9,918 nt of DNA from Syntrophobacter sp. SbD2 (GTDB lineage Bacteria > Desulfobacterota > Syntrophobacteria > Syntrophobacterales > Syntrophobacteraceae), in assembly GCA_900290385.1 (NCBI GenBank), contig OMSV01000193.1:1-9918 (forward strand). The letters run 5' to 3'. The notes under the pieces were generated by a model. The model searched no databases. It worked only from the letters and a program-made list of their open reading frames with translations, and was not told where the DNA came from. The position numbers were made by a program, and so were the translations under genes. This document shows, piece by piece, positions 1 to 5,499 of this stretch. The stretch's first letter is position 1, and each line of letters begins with the position of its first letter.

Positions 1-245
1 AGATCGAGGAACTCGCCCTGGAGCTTTCACCCGATCTGCTCATAGGGCACAGCAAGGGTTACACGCTTGCAAGGAAGCTCGGCATTCCCCTGGTCCGTGT
101 CGGGTTTCCCATACACGACCGATTCGGAGGGCAGAGAATCCTTCACGTGGGCTACAGAGGAACACAATCGCTTCTTGACCGCATTGTGAACGCCCTCATC
201 GAGAGAAATCAAAACGATTCGCCGGTTGGCTATGCATACATGTGA
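1..245 (+). CDS. nifN: NifN, C-terminal end (partial at 5' edge)
   Basis: This is the last 80 residues of the FeMo-cofactor scaffold subunit NifN, open at the left edge and read from position 3. NifN pairs with NifE in the NifEN complex, which receives the NifB-derived precursor cluster and matures it into FeMo-cofactor in the cytoplasm. The visible segment contains GHSKGYTLARKLGIP, then the VGFPIHDRFGGQR block, VGYRGT, and a terminal NDSPVGYAYM, all typical of NifN C-termini. The corresponding ends of NifE and NifK differ at the GFPI-DR block, which argues against those two subunits. The stop is TGA at 243-245, and nifB begins 16 bases later, so the two are almost certainly co-transcribed. 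The remainder of the nif cluster should lie to the left of the window. Confidence 0.87.
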   Translation, partial: IEELALELSPDLLIGHSKGYTLARKLGIPLVRVGFPIHDRFGGQRILHVGYRGTQSLLDRIVNALIERNQNDSPVGYAYM

Positions 246-261
246 GAAAGGAAAGTTTGAA

Positions 262-1434
262 ATGAACATCTCGCGCGATTTGAGCCGCCATCCCTGTTTC
301 AACGCAGCAGTCAAGGGTTCATACGGCCGCGTCCATTTGCCGGTTGCGCCTCACTGCAATATCAGGTGCAACTACTGCAACCGCAAGTATGATTGTGTAA
401 ACGAGAGCAGGCCGGGGGTGACAAGCGCTCTGCTTTCCCCGGTGCAGGCTTCCCTCTATATGGAAAAAGTCCTTGAACGCGAGACGCGCATAGCAGTCGC
501 CGGAATCGCCGGCCCCGGAGATCCGTTCGCCAACCCGGAGGAAACGCTCCAGACGCTGCGGTTCATAACAGAAAAATATCCGCATATTCTCATGTGCCTT
601 TCGACCAACGGGCTGCAAATCGCCGACTACCTGGACGAAGTCGCCGAAATCGGCGTCTCCCACGTCACTATAACGGTCAATGCAGTCGATCCGCAAATCG
701 GGCAGAAGATATATAGTTGGGTCCGCGACGGAAAGATCATCTACCGCGGCTTACAAGGCGCCGAACTGTTACTGGACAGGCAGATTGCCGCCATAAAAGG
801 ATTAAAGAATAGAGGCATTACGGTCAAGGTGAACACTATTGTCGTTCCTTCGGTAAACGACAGCCACGTCGAAGAAGTCGCCAGGACCATGGCCGGTCTT
901 GGGGTCGATGTGCTCAATTGCATGCCGATGCACCCAAACAGGGATACGCCTTTTGAGGATATAGAAGAGCCTTCCGGGGAAATGATCGAAAAGATCCGCG
1001 CAATGGCCGCGCGCCATCTACCGCAGATGCGCCACTGCACCCGGTGCCGGGCCGATGCGGTTGGGCTGCTGGGAGAAGACCGCAGCGAAGAGCTTCGCGG
1101 GTGTCTTGCGCAATGCGCGGGTGTTGCTCCCGGCCTTGACGAGCGGCCGTATGTCGCTGTGGCGACAATGGAGGGAATACTCGTAAATCAGCACCTCGGA
1201 GAGGCTTACAGAGCAATTGGCAGAAACCCTCAAGGATTGCCGGGCTGTCCTTGTGGCCGGAATCGGCGAAAATCCTGCGAATACGCTCACACAAGCCGGC
1301 ATAGAACCAATCGAGATCAGCGGGTTCATCGAGCCGGCGCTCGCTGCGGTTTATTCGGGCCGCGGCCTAAACGAGTTCAAGGCCCGGCGGCGAGGTTGCG
1401 GCTCGAAGGGCCAGGGATGCCCCGGCTCGGGTGA
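262..1434 (+). CDS. nifB: NifB, FeMo-cofactor radical SAM enzyme, C-terminal domain out of frame
   Basis: NifB converts two [4Fe-4S] clusters plus a SAM-derived carbon and sulfur into NifB-co, the [8Fe-9S-C] precursor of nitrogenase cofactor. I chose ATG 262 because GAGAAAGGAAAG lies just upstream; an in-frame TTG at 226 would overlap nifN and has less support. Seen from this start: RHPCF at residues 9-13, the radical SAM motif C32-x3-C36-x2-C39, Cys45, a GPGDPFANPEETL block, STNGL, MPMHP, and the C-x2-C pair at 259 and 262 (CTRC). All known core elements appear present. After VNQHLGEAY (residues 308-316) the reading frame leaves family similarity and runs 74 unrelated codons to TGA. The expected NifX-like domain continues in the next frame (1211-1444), with about 30 residues missing. 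Methanogen NifB proteins naturally lack this domain, so the truncated product could still work. A sequencing or assembly error is the main alternative. Confidence 0.88.
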   Translation: MNISRDLSRHPCFNAAVKGSYGRVHLPVAPHCNIRCNYCNRKYDCVNESRPGVTSALLSPVQASLYMEKVLERETRIAVAGIAGPGDPFANPEETLQTLRFITEKYPHILMCLSTNGLQIADYLDEVAEIGVSHVTITVNAVDPQIGQKIYSWVRDGKIIYRGLQGAELLLDRQIAAIKGLKNRGITVKVNTIVVPSVNDSHVEEVARTMAGLGVDVLNCMPMHPNRDTPFEDIEEPSGEMIEKIRAMAARHLPQMRHCTRCRADAVGLLGEDRSEELRGCLAQCAGVAPGLDERPYVAVATMEGILVNQHLGEAYRAIGRNPQGLPGCPCGRNRRKSCEYAHTSRHRTNRDQRVHRAGARCGLFGPRPKRVQGPAARLRLEGPGMPRLG

Positions 1435-1444
1435 AGGATGCTGA
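1211..1444 (+). pseudogene. nifB: Displaced NifX-like C-terminal domain of NifB
   Basis: In the frame one base ahead of the nifB core, positions 1211-1441 encode EQLAETLKDCRAVLVAGIGE followed by NPANTLTQAGIEPIEISGF, FIEPALAAVYSG and a Cys/Gly-rich tail ending GCGSKGQGCPGSGEGC. This is the second half of the dinitrogenase iron-molybdenum cofactor (NifX/NafY-type) domain that normally closes NifB. The only possible internal start is TTG 1217, with no ribosome binding site, so separate translation is unlikely. The missing piece is the strand-loop segment that usually links HLGEAD to RW-LAETL. From the frames, the number of lost bases must leave remainder 2 when divided by 3, probably about 90 in total. 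A CTCGGGT/ACCCGGG hairpin (1426-1432 with 1444-1450) straddles the stop but is not followed by a T run. Confidence 0.8.
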
Positions 1445-1822
1445 CCCGGGATCGCCAAAGCTGATGCGGAGGATGGAGGACGGACTCGAAGACGGAAAGG
1501 CGTAAAACCTGGTTTCACGCGAAGATTCGAACGCGGAGGGCAGACGGGCCACTGCGGAGGTGAACCCTTTTCGCTCCCCGCTTCCTGCTCCTTACTTCAC
1601 TGCTCACTGTTCACTGCTCACTATTCACTGCTTCCTGCTCCCTGCCCCTTGCTCCGGCTTTTCCTAAATGACCGCCCATTGCTACCTCCACAGTGGCACT
1701 CTAGTTCAACATCTGATGCGCAAATATTCACAAACTGGCTGAGACTCATCGGTTTACAGAGGAGAGCGATGTTGAGTTTTTGAAACGACTCATACCCCTT
1801 GCGATACGCGCGGTCCTGCCGC
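1445..1822. other. Gene-free convergent intergenic region
   Basis: This region separates the 3' ends of nifB (+) and the MetE-like gene (-), which point at each other. I see no credible gene in it. The left part (about 1490-1550) is purine-rich and includes TTTCACGCGAAG followed by TTCGAACGCGGAGG, which looks like worn direct-repeat sequence. The middle holds the heptamer array described separately. The right part (1656-1822) is unstructured apart from short palindromes such as CCACAGTGG. No hairpin followed by a clear T run was found, so the terminators of the two converging genes are not evident. Confidence 0.6.
1574..1655. repeat. Degenerate 7-bp tandem repeat array
   Basis: Reading from 1574 the sequence divides into heptamers: CTCCCCG, CTTCCTG, CTCCTTA, one extra C, then TTCACTG, CTCACTG, TTCACTG, CTCACTA, TTCACTG, CTTCCTG, CTCCCTG, CCCCTTG and CTCC. 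The consensus is roughly YTCMCTG. The central five units (1596-1630) are nearly perfect and the flanks drift. This is a short tandemly repeated repetitive element of the intergenic type found in some bacterial genomes. It interrupts no gene. Slippage during replication is the likely origin, and unit number probably varies between strains. Confidence 0.85.
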
Positions 1823-2845
1823 TTAAACTGCAAAGTGATCCCGAAGTACCTCCGAAAGCTCTTTGATTCTCTCAAAGGCCTTTTCAACAGTCTGAACGCC
1901 ATCCTGATTCACCAAGCAGCAAGTTGCAGGGGAGAGCATGCTGCGAGAAATAACCATTTGGCGGTCGATTCCACTGCGCTCCAATATCTGCCAATAACCC
2001 AACAGACGCTTTTCCAAGGACTTTATGCTTTCTTTTTCAAATGGCTCGAAGTTGGTCGGAACAATCCCCCAGATTAGGTGTCCGCCTCTTTCCAGAAATC
2101 GCTGAATTGATTTGGCGTATGAAACGAAAATTTCACCGTTCGAATAAACGTCCAGTGAAAGTACATCGAGATCCAGCCCCAGAAGAAAGTCCCAATCCGG
2201 ATTTCCGCACAAGTGCACTCCCCGTGGCCGTTCGACCCCGGAAAAGAATCTCTCCATGTCCTGCCTGGCGGTGATGCTGTCGTACCCCGACATTGCGCTG
2301 AATATATACTGCAGCCCGGGTTCGTCCACGAACATGAAAGCATTGGGGTTCAATACCTTAAGGCGGTTTAACTGAGTATTCAGCCTCTTTGCCATAAAAT
2401 CCAGCATGAAGGAGCGGACCGTATCGTTGAAAAGAATGGGCCTGTGGTCTTGGTCAAGTATGTTTAAACCGAAGCTGATCGGACCTTCGAGTTGACCGCG
2501 AATTGCAACTCGATCAGATAGATTCATCTGCAAAAAGCGTTGGTACACAACGGAATAGGTATCACTGATATCGAAGTACCGTGGGTCCTCAAAATGAGCC
2601 AGGGTATCCTCCAGTTCGATAATGAACTTCTCAATGGAAAAACGAAGGGTACGTTTCTCCATGTCTGCCAGAATACCCGGAAAGTGTCCCGATGCCTGGA
2701 CATACATATCTTCATAATAGCTCAATAAAGGCAACTGGGGCCAGAAAGGGACATCCAACGACAGCGCTGCAGGAAGGGCACGGTCCACGTCCCTGTGAGG
2801 CATGACTGCCATTGCAGTAGTGACGAGATTACCGGGGATACCCAT
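1823..2845 (-). CDS. MetE C-terminal-like / UROD-superfamily methyltransferase
   Basis: The 340-residue protein matches the catalytic half of cobalamin-independent methionine synthase and lacks the MetE N-terminal domain. Visible elements are an N-terminal GNLVTTAMAVMPH stretch, EGPISFGL at 120-127, DEP at 174-176 (the IDEP-type motif), HLC with His211 and Cys213, a Glu at 238, and SPATCC with Cys309/310. In MetE a His, a Cys, a Glu and a second Cys bind the zinc that activates the thiol substrate, so a zinc-dependent methyl transfer to a thiol is likely. Such core MetE proteins in anaerobes can take methyl groups from corrinoid proteins rather than folate; which donor or acceptor applies here cannot be read from sequence. 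ATG 2845 follows an AAGGG sequence and lies 3 bases after the stop of a broken upstream frame. It converges on nifB. Annotation only as methionine synthase would be overcommitted. Confidence 0.72.
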   Translation of the reverse strand: MGIPGNLVTTAMAVMPHRDVDRALPAALSLDVPFWPQLPLLSYYEDMYVQASGHFPGILADMEKRTLRFSIEKFIIELEDTLAHFEDPRYFDISDTYSVVYQRFLQMNLSDRVAIRGQLEGPISFGLNILDQDHRPILFNDTVRSFMLDFMAKRLNTQLNRLKVLNPNAFMFVDEPGLQYIFSAMSGYDSITARQDMERFFSGVERPRGVHLCGNPDWDFLLGLDLDVLSLDVYSNGEIFVSYAKSIQRFLERGGHLIWGIVPTNFEPFEKESIKSLEKRLLGYWQILERSGIDRQMVISRSMLSPATCCLVNQDGVQTVEKAFERIKELSEVLRDHFAV

Positions 2846-2848
2846 TAT

Positions 2849-3020
2849 CTACCCTTTTGGATCGGAGAAACGCAGATCGGGGTTAGTATCAATTATATCC
2901 CACAGGGTTGGTAATGGGGCAATAAAACCGCTTGGTACTAACGTGTCTACCCCGAGGAATCGGTCTTTGCCATAAATTCCGAGTTTTCCGGATCATATGC
3001 CGACGCGGCTATCCCAAAGA
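2849..3020 (-). pseudogene. Unrecognised broken reading frame upstream of the MetE-like gene
   Basis: One - strand frame is open for 47 codons (2852-2992) and ends in TAG at 2849-2851, three bases before the MetE-like ATG. It reads IYGKDRFLGVDTLVPSGF, then IAPLPTLWDIIDTNPDLRF and SDPKG, with protein-like composition, but it has no ATG, GTG or TTG start and begins after a TGA. An overlapping frame just upstream (about 2947-3020) reads QIFGIAASAYDPENSEF before stopping. Joined by a single frameshift near 2975-2985, the two would make one continuous C-terminal segment. I take this as the tail of a decayed or truncated gene formerly translated ahead of the MetE-like gene. I do not recognise the family. 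A TATAAT sequence (- strand, 2892-2897) inside it could serve as a -10 box for the downstream gene, but no good -35 is visible. Confidence 0.4.
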
Positions 3021-3047
3021 TTTGTTAGGTACAGTGGCAGGGCAGGG

Positions 3048-3164
3048 TTAAGAAGAGGTTTTGGTTTTGCCTTTCTGCCGATACACGATTTGGCCAGCTA
3101 CCTTAGCCAGCTTTAGCCGTCTATGAAGCTCTTCAATATCCCGAAAATAAGACGGGGGAATCAT
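3048..3164 (-). CDS. Small hypothetical ORF (38 codons)
   Basis: From ATG 3164 this frame encodes MIPPSYFRDIEELHRRLKL, then AKVAGQIVYRQ and a basic KGKTKTSS tail ending in TAA. The amphipathic, charged middle (FRDIEELHRRLKLAKVAGQ) looks more protein-like than chance, but no ribosome binding site is obvious. The frame stays open upstream to TTG 3275, next to the hcp stop, but that extension crosses a strong hairpin and is rich in Pro/Arg, so I do not trust it. It may be a relic of a larger gene, perhaps linked to the broken frame downstream at 2849-3020. No family recognised. Confidence 0.25.
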   Translation of the reverse strand: MIPPSYFRDIEELHRRLKLAKVAGQIVYRQKGKTKTSS

Positions 3165-3188
3165 TGACACAATAGTGACGGTAACCGC

Positions 3189-3225
3189 CCTTCCCCTCCG
3201 CCTCTGAAATGGCGGGCGGGGAAGG
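3189..3225 (-). terminator. GC-rich hairpin after hcp
   Basis: On the + strand CCTTCCCCTCCGCC (3189-3202) is complementary, with one small bulge, to GGCGGGCGGGGAAGG (3211-3225), around an 8-base loop. It starts about 50 bases past the hcp stop on the - strand. No T run follows in the hcp direction, so it is not a classical intrinsic terminator; it may protect the 3' end of the hcp mRNA or be a dispersed palindromic repeat. Confidence 0.45.
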
Positions 3226-3276
3226 AGCGCTTCAATTTGCTTGATGTTGTCGGTGCGATTGCCTGGGTTCGGCAAT

Positions 3277-4911
3277 CTACCCGAGGATCGCTTTCAGGTC
3301 CTCATCCGGTGTTGTGATTGGCCTGATACCGAAGTTCTTCACAAGAACGTCCAGCACGTTCGGCGATACAAAGGCTGGAAGCGATGGACCAAGCCGAATG
3401 TCCTTGATTCCAAGGTAGAGGAGGGTGAGTAGAATAGCCACGGCCTTTTGTTCATACCAGGAGATGATAAAGGAAAGCGGCAAATCGTTTACGTCCACAT
3501 TAAAAGCCTTCGACAAAGCAACTGCGACTTGAATTGCAGAGTATGCATCGTTGCATTGCCCCATATCCATGAGTCTAGGCAGTCCTCCGATAGTCCCAAG
3601 GTCTTTATCAAAAAAACGATACTTCCCGCATGCAAGGGTCAGTACCACGCAATCTTTTGGAACTTTTTCCACGAACTCGGTATAGTAGTTTCGCCCCGGT
3701 TTGGCTCCATCACAGCCGGCCACAAGGAAAAAGTGGCGGATATTCTTGCCCTTAACCGCCTCAATCACTTTATCGGCAACGCTCAAGACAGTGTTCCTGC
3801 CAAAGCCCACCGTAACCTCTTTGCCGTTGGAATCTTCCTGAAACCCCGGTAATTCGAGAGCCTTTTTGATCACCAGCGAAAAATCATGGTTCGTTACATG
3901 GGTTGCACCTGGCCAACCCACAAGACCCGTGGTGAATATATGTTCAGCATAACTCCCCTGAGGCCGCTGAATGCAGTTGGTGGTCATGAGAATGGGCCCG
4001 GGGAAATTAGGGAATTCCTTTTGCTGATTCTGCCAGGCAGTTCCATAATGCCCGTAGAAATGGGGATACTTTTTCAGCTCAGGATATCCGTGGGTGGGGA
4101 ACATTTCACCGTGGGTATATATGAAGATGCCTTTACCCTCGGTCTGCTTGAGCAATTCATCAAGGTCTTTCAGGTCATGGCCCGAAATCAGGATGGCCTT
4201 GCCTTTCTTGTGCCCCAACGGAACCCTCGTTGGAACTGGATGTCCATAGTTCCCTGTATTGGCAGCATCGAGAAGCTCCATCGTCCTTAAATTCATCTCG
4301 CCACATTTGAGCACCAAGCCCAGCCAGTCGTTTAGTTCCAGGTCCTTTCTCAGTGCTGCAGCAAGAGCTTCATGGATAAATGCATAGACCGCATCATCTT
4401 TTTGCCCAAGGATATGAGCATGATCTGCATAAGCGGATATGCCTTTGAGTCCGAAGAGCACCGTGTGTTGCAAGGACAGTATATCCTGGTTAATTGTTGG
4501 GTCGGATTTTAGCCCAACTTTTTCTCCTTGCGCGACCATACCTTCAAGAGTGCTCTCGGGCTTAAAAGTAGCTGCTGCAAATGGGGAATCCACTTTGCCG
4601 CCAGATGTCTTAACCTTTTCACTGAGTGTGTCCCTCAGTTTGACAGTGCGCTGGATAAGGGACACAAACCGATTGGGGTCAAAATCCACGTTGGTCAAAG
4701 TGGAAAAGAGGGCCTCACAAGTGAAGGCATTGATATCTTGATCAATGATGCCGACCTTTCTTCCCTCCACTGCATACAATCCCAAACCTCTTAGAGCGTA
4801 GATCAAAAGGTCTTGCAGGGCGGCAACTTCTGGTTGCTTACCGCAAACACCTATCTTGGTACATCCCTCACCTTTTGCTGTCTGTTCACACTGGTAACAA
4901 AACATAGTCAT
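3277..4911 (-). CDS. hcp: Hybrid cluster protein (hydroxylamine / NO reductase)
   Basis: Hcp carries an N-terminal [4Fe-4S] cluster and the hybrid Fe-S-O cluster. It was named for hydroxylamine reduction and is now seen mainly as a cytoplasmic low-concentration NO reductase in nitrosative stress. The 544-residue product is full length. N-terminal ligands are C5, C8, C17 and C23, the short spacing found in anaerobe Hcp. Hybrid-cluster ligands line up as H245 (SGHDLKD), E269 (THGEM), C313 (TTNCIQRP), C400 (VAGCDGAKPGR), C428 (LACGKYRF), C453 (MGQCNDAYS) and E487 (SWYEQKA), so none is missing. ATG 4911 lies close behind AGGAAGGG (4915-4922); ATG 4905 two codons later would give the MFCYQC start common in the family. 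A weak TATAAC -10 candidate is at 4935-4940. No reductase gene hcr adjoins it. It lies downstream of the NO reductase and ABM genes on the same strand, which supports a role in NO removal. Confidence 0.96.
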   Translation of the reverse strand: MTMFCYQCEQTAKGEGCTKIGVCGKQPEVAALQDLLIYALRGLGLYAVEGRKVGIIDQDINAFTCEALFSTLTNVDFDPNRFVSLIQRTVKLRDTLSEKVKTSGGKVDSPFAAATFKPESTLEGMVAQGEKVGLKSDPTINQDILSLQHTVLFGLKGISAYADHAHILGQKDDAVYAFIHEALAAALRKDLELNDWLGLVLKCGEMNLRTMELLDAANTGNYGHPVPTRVPLGHKKGKAILISGHDLKDLDELLKQTEGKGIFIYTHGEMFPTHGYPELKKYPHFYGHYGTAWQNQQKEFPNFPGPILMTTNCIQRPQGSYAEHIFTTGLVGWPGATHVTNHDFSLVIKKALELPGFQEDSNGKEVTVGFGRNTVLSVADKVIEAVKGKNIRHFFLVAGCDGAKPGRNYYTEFVEKVPKDCVVLTLACGKYRFFDKDLGTIGGLPRLMDMGQCNDAYSAIQVAVALSKAFNVDVNDLPLSFIISWYEQKAVAILLTLLYLGIKDIRLGPSLPAFVSPNVLDVLVKNFGIRPITTPDEDLKAILG

Positions 4912-4974
4912 TTTCCCTTCCTGATCACTTGAAAGTTATATTCGCGCCCTTAAGGCCCCAAAAACATCAACCTG

Positions 4975-5112
4975 TTAGTGAAAATTCGAGATGTTCGAGC
5001 TGGGCCGTACCGAGTATTTCAAAGCTACGGAGCATCTCGCTTTGCAGGTTTTCACAGGCTCTGAATGGGTTCCTTGGTTCTCCTCGATTTTGAACCCGGG
5101 CTTGATTTCCAT
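4975..5112 (-). CDS. Possible 45-residue ORF between the ABM gene and hcp
   Basis: ATG 5112 lies two bases past the TAG stop of the ABM gene, with TAGGATAGG just upstream, an arrangement compatible with coupled translation. The peptide begins MEIKPGFKIEENQGTHSEP, contains TCKARCSVALK with two Cys, and ends SNISNFH before TAA. It has no recognisable domain. The 3' part overlaps an imperfect hairpin (4988-5038), so this stretch may instead be a structured non-coding or repeat sequence. Confidence 0.3.
   Translation of the reverse strand: MEIKPGFKIEENQGTHSEPVKTCKARCSVALKYSVRPSSNISNFH
4988..5038 (-). repeat. Nested imperfect inverted repeat upstream of hcp
   Basis: GAGATGTTC (4988-4996) is complementary to GAGCATCTC (5030-5038) at 8 of 9 positions, and inside it CCGTA (5005-5009) pairs perfectly with TACGG (5026-5030). 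As RNA on the - strand this makes a two-part hairpin about 75 bases before the hcp start, followed by GAATTTTC. It could be a weak terminator or attenuator between the ABM gene and hcp, or part of a dispersed repeat. Confidence 0.4.
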
Positions 5113-5114
5113 AC

Positions 5115-5405
5115 CTATCCTACGACAACCTCATAAAAATGGGGCGCTGGGTTGCCGTCAAATAGCGGTCTTACACGTTCACCGGCCTTGTCATGGGCAG
5201 GACTGCTACGCGTTGCCTCGAAAGCATCTTGATTTTCAAACTCAACGATAGCTGTGTAGTTCCCCTCCCCCAATGGTTTTAAAAGCCTTCTCCTAATGAA
5301 ACCCTTAAACGTGGAAAATTGTTCGTTCGTCAAGGCAAACCACTCTCGAAATTCGGCATCTTTGCCTGCTTTTATGGGTGGGAAAGAGATTATGATCACA
5401 AACAT
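5115..5405 (-). CDS. ABM-fold (antibiotic biosynthesis monooxygenase-like) protein
   Basis: This 96-residue protein fits the single-domain dimeric alpha-beta barrel family. It has an opening beta strand (MFVIIISFPPIKAGKDAEF), an amphipathic helix with EFREWFALTNEQFSTFKGF, a second strand region RRRLLKPLGEGNYTAIVEF, a helix ENQDAFEATRSSPAHDKAG, and a final FYEVVVG strand. Family members include quinone-forming monooxygenases and heme-degrading enzymes, and many have no known substrate; no family-specific catalytic residue identifies this one. The start is secure: GGAGGTG (5411-5417) lies five bases before ATG 5405. It lies between the NO reductase gene (94 bases upstream) and hcp, so involvement in the nitrosative stress response is a reasonable inference from position only. 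Confidence 0.75.
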   Translation of the reverse strand: MFVIIISFPPIKAGKDAEFREWFALTNEQFSTFKGFIRRRLLKPLGEGNYTAIVEFENQDAFEATRSSPAHDKAGERVRPLFDGNPAPHFYEVVVG

Positions 5406-5430
5406 GATATCACCTCCATACAGTTAATCG

Positions 5431-5442
5431 TTACATGTGTAA
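5431..5442. promoter_or_regulatory. Short palindrome upstream of the ABM gene
   Basis: TTACATGTGTAA consists of 5-base arms TTACA and TGTAA around a 2-base centre, 26 to 37 bases ahead of the ABM start codon. The position, between -10-like sequence and the ribosome binding site, would suit a repressor operator. No matching -35/-10 pair could be fixed with confidence. Confidence 0.3.
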
Positions 5443-5463
5443 TAGTTTGTTGCTGTTCCCTGA

Positions 5464-5499
5464 CTTGAATGGGGCCAAAACTAAATGTCGGCATTCAGG
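5464..5499 (-). terminator. Hairpin immediately after the NO reductase gene
   Basis: CTTGAATG (5464-5471) pairs with CATTCAGG (5492-5499) over eight positions, one a G-T wobble, around a 20-base loop. It begins directly after the TGA stop (5500-5502). There is no T run on the - strand, so read-through to the ABM gene is possible; it may mainly stabilise the message. Confidence 0.3.

Noticed and set aside
1426..1450. CTCGGGT/ACCCGGG hairpin at the nifB stop as a terminator
   Set aside because: Seven pairs including one wobble, but no T run follows on the + strand.
1621..1902. 93-codon - strand frame overlapping the end of the MetE-like gene
   Set aside because: Mostly a shadow of the MetE-like gene; the part outside it runs through the heptamer repeat and shows no domain.
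3000..3050. Cobalamin-riboswitch-like GCCACTGT on the - strand upstream of the MetE-like gene
   Set aside because: Only this short box matches; the preceding GGTG-type element and a credible B12 box are missing, and it lies about 170 bases upstream beyond a broken reading frame.
4991..5251. 86-codon + strand frame upstream of hcp
   Set aside because: Antisense to the well-supported ABM gene with no ribosome binding site or recognisable domain.
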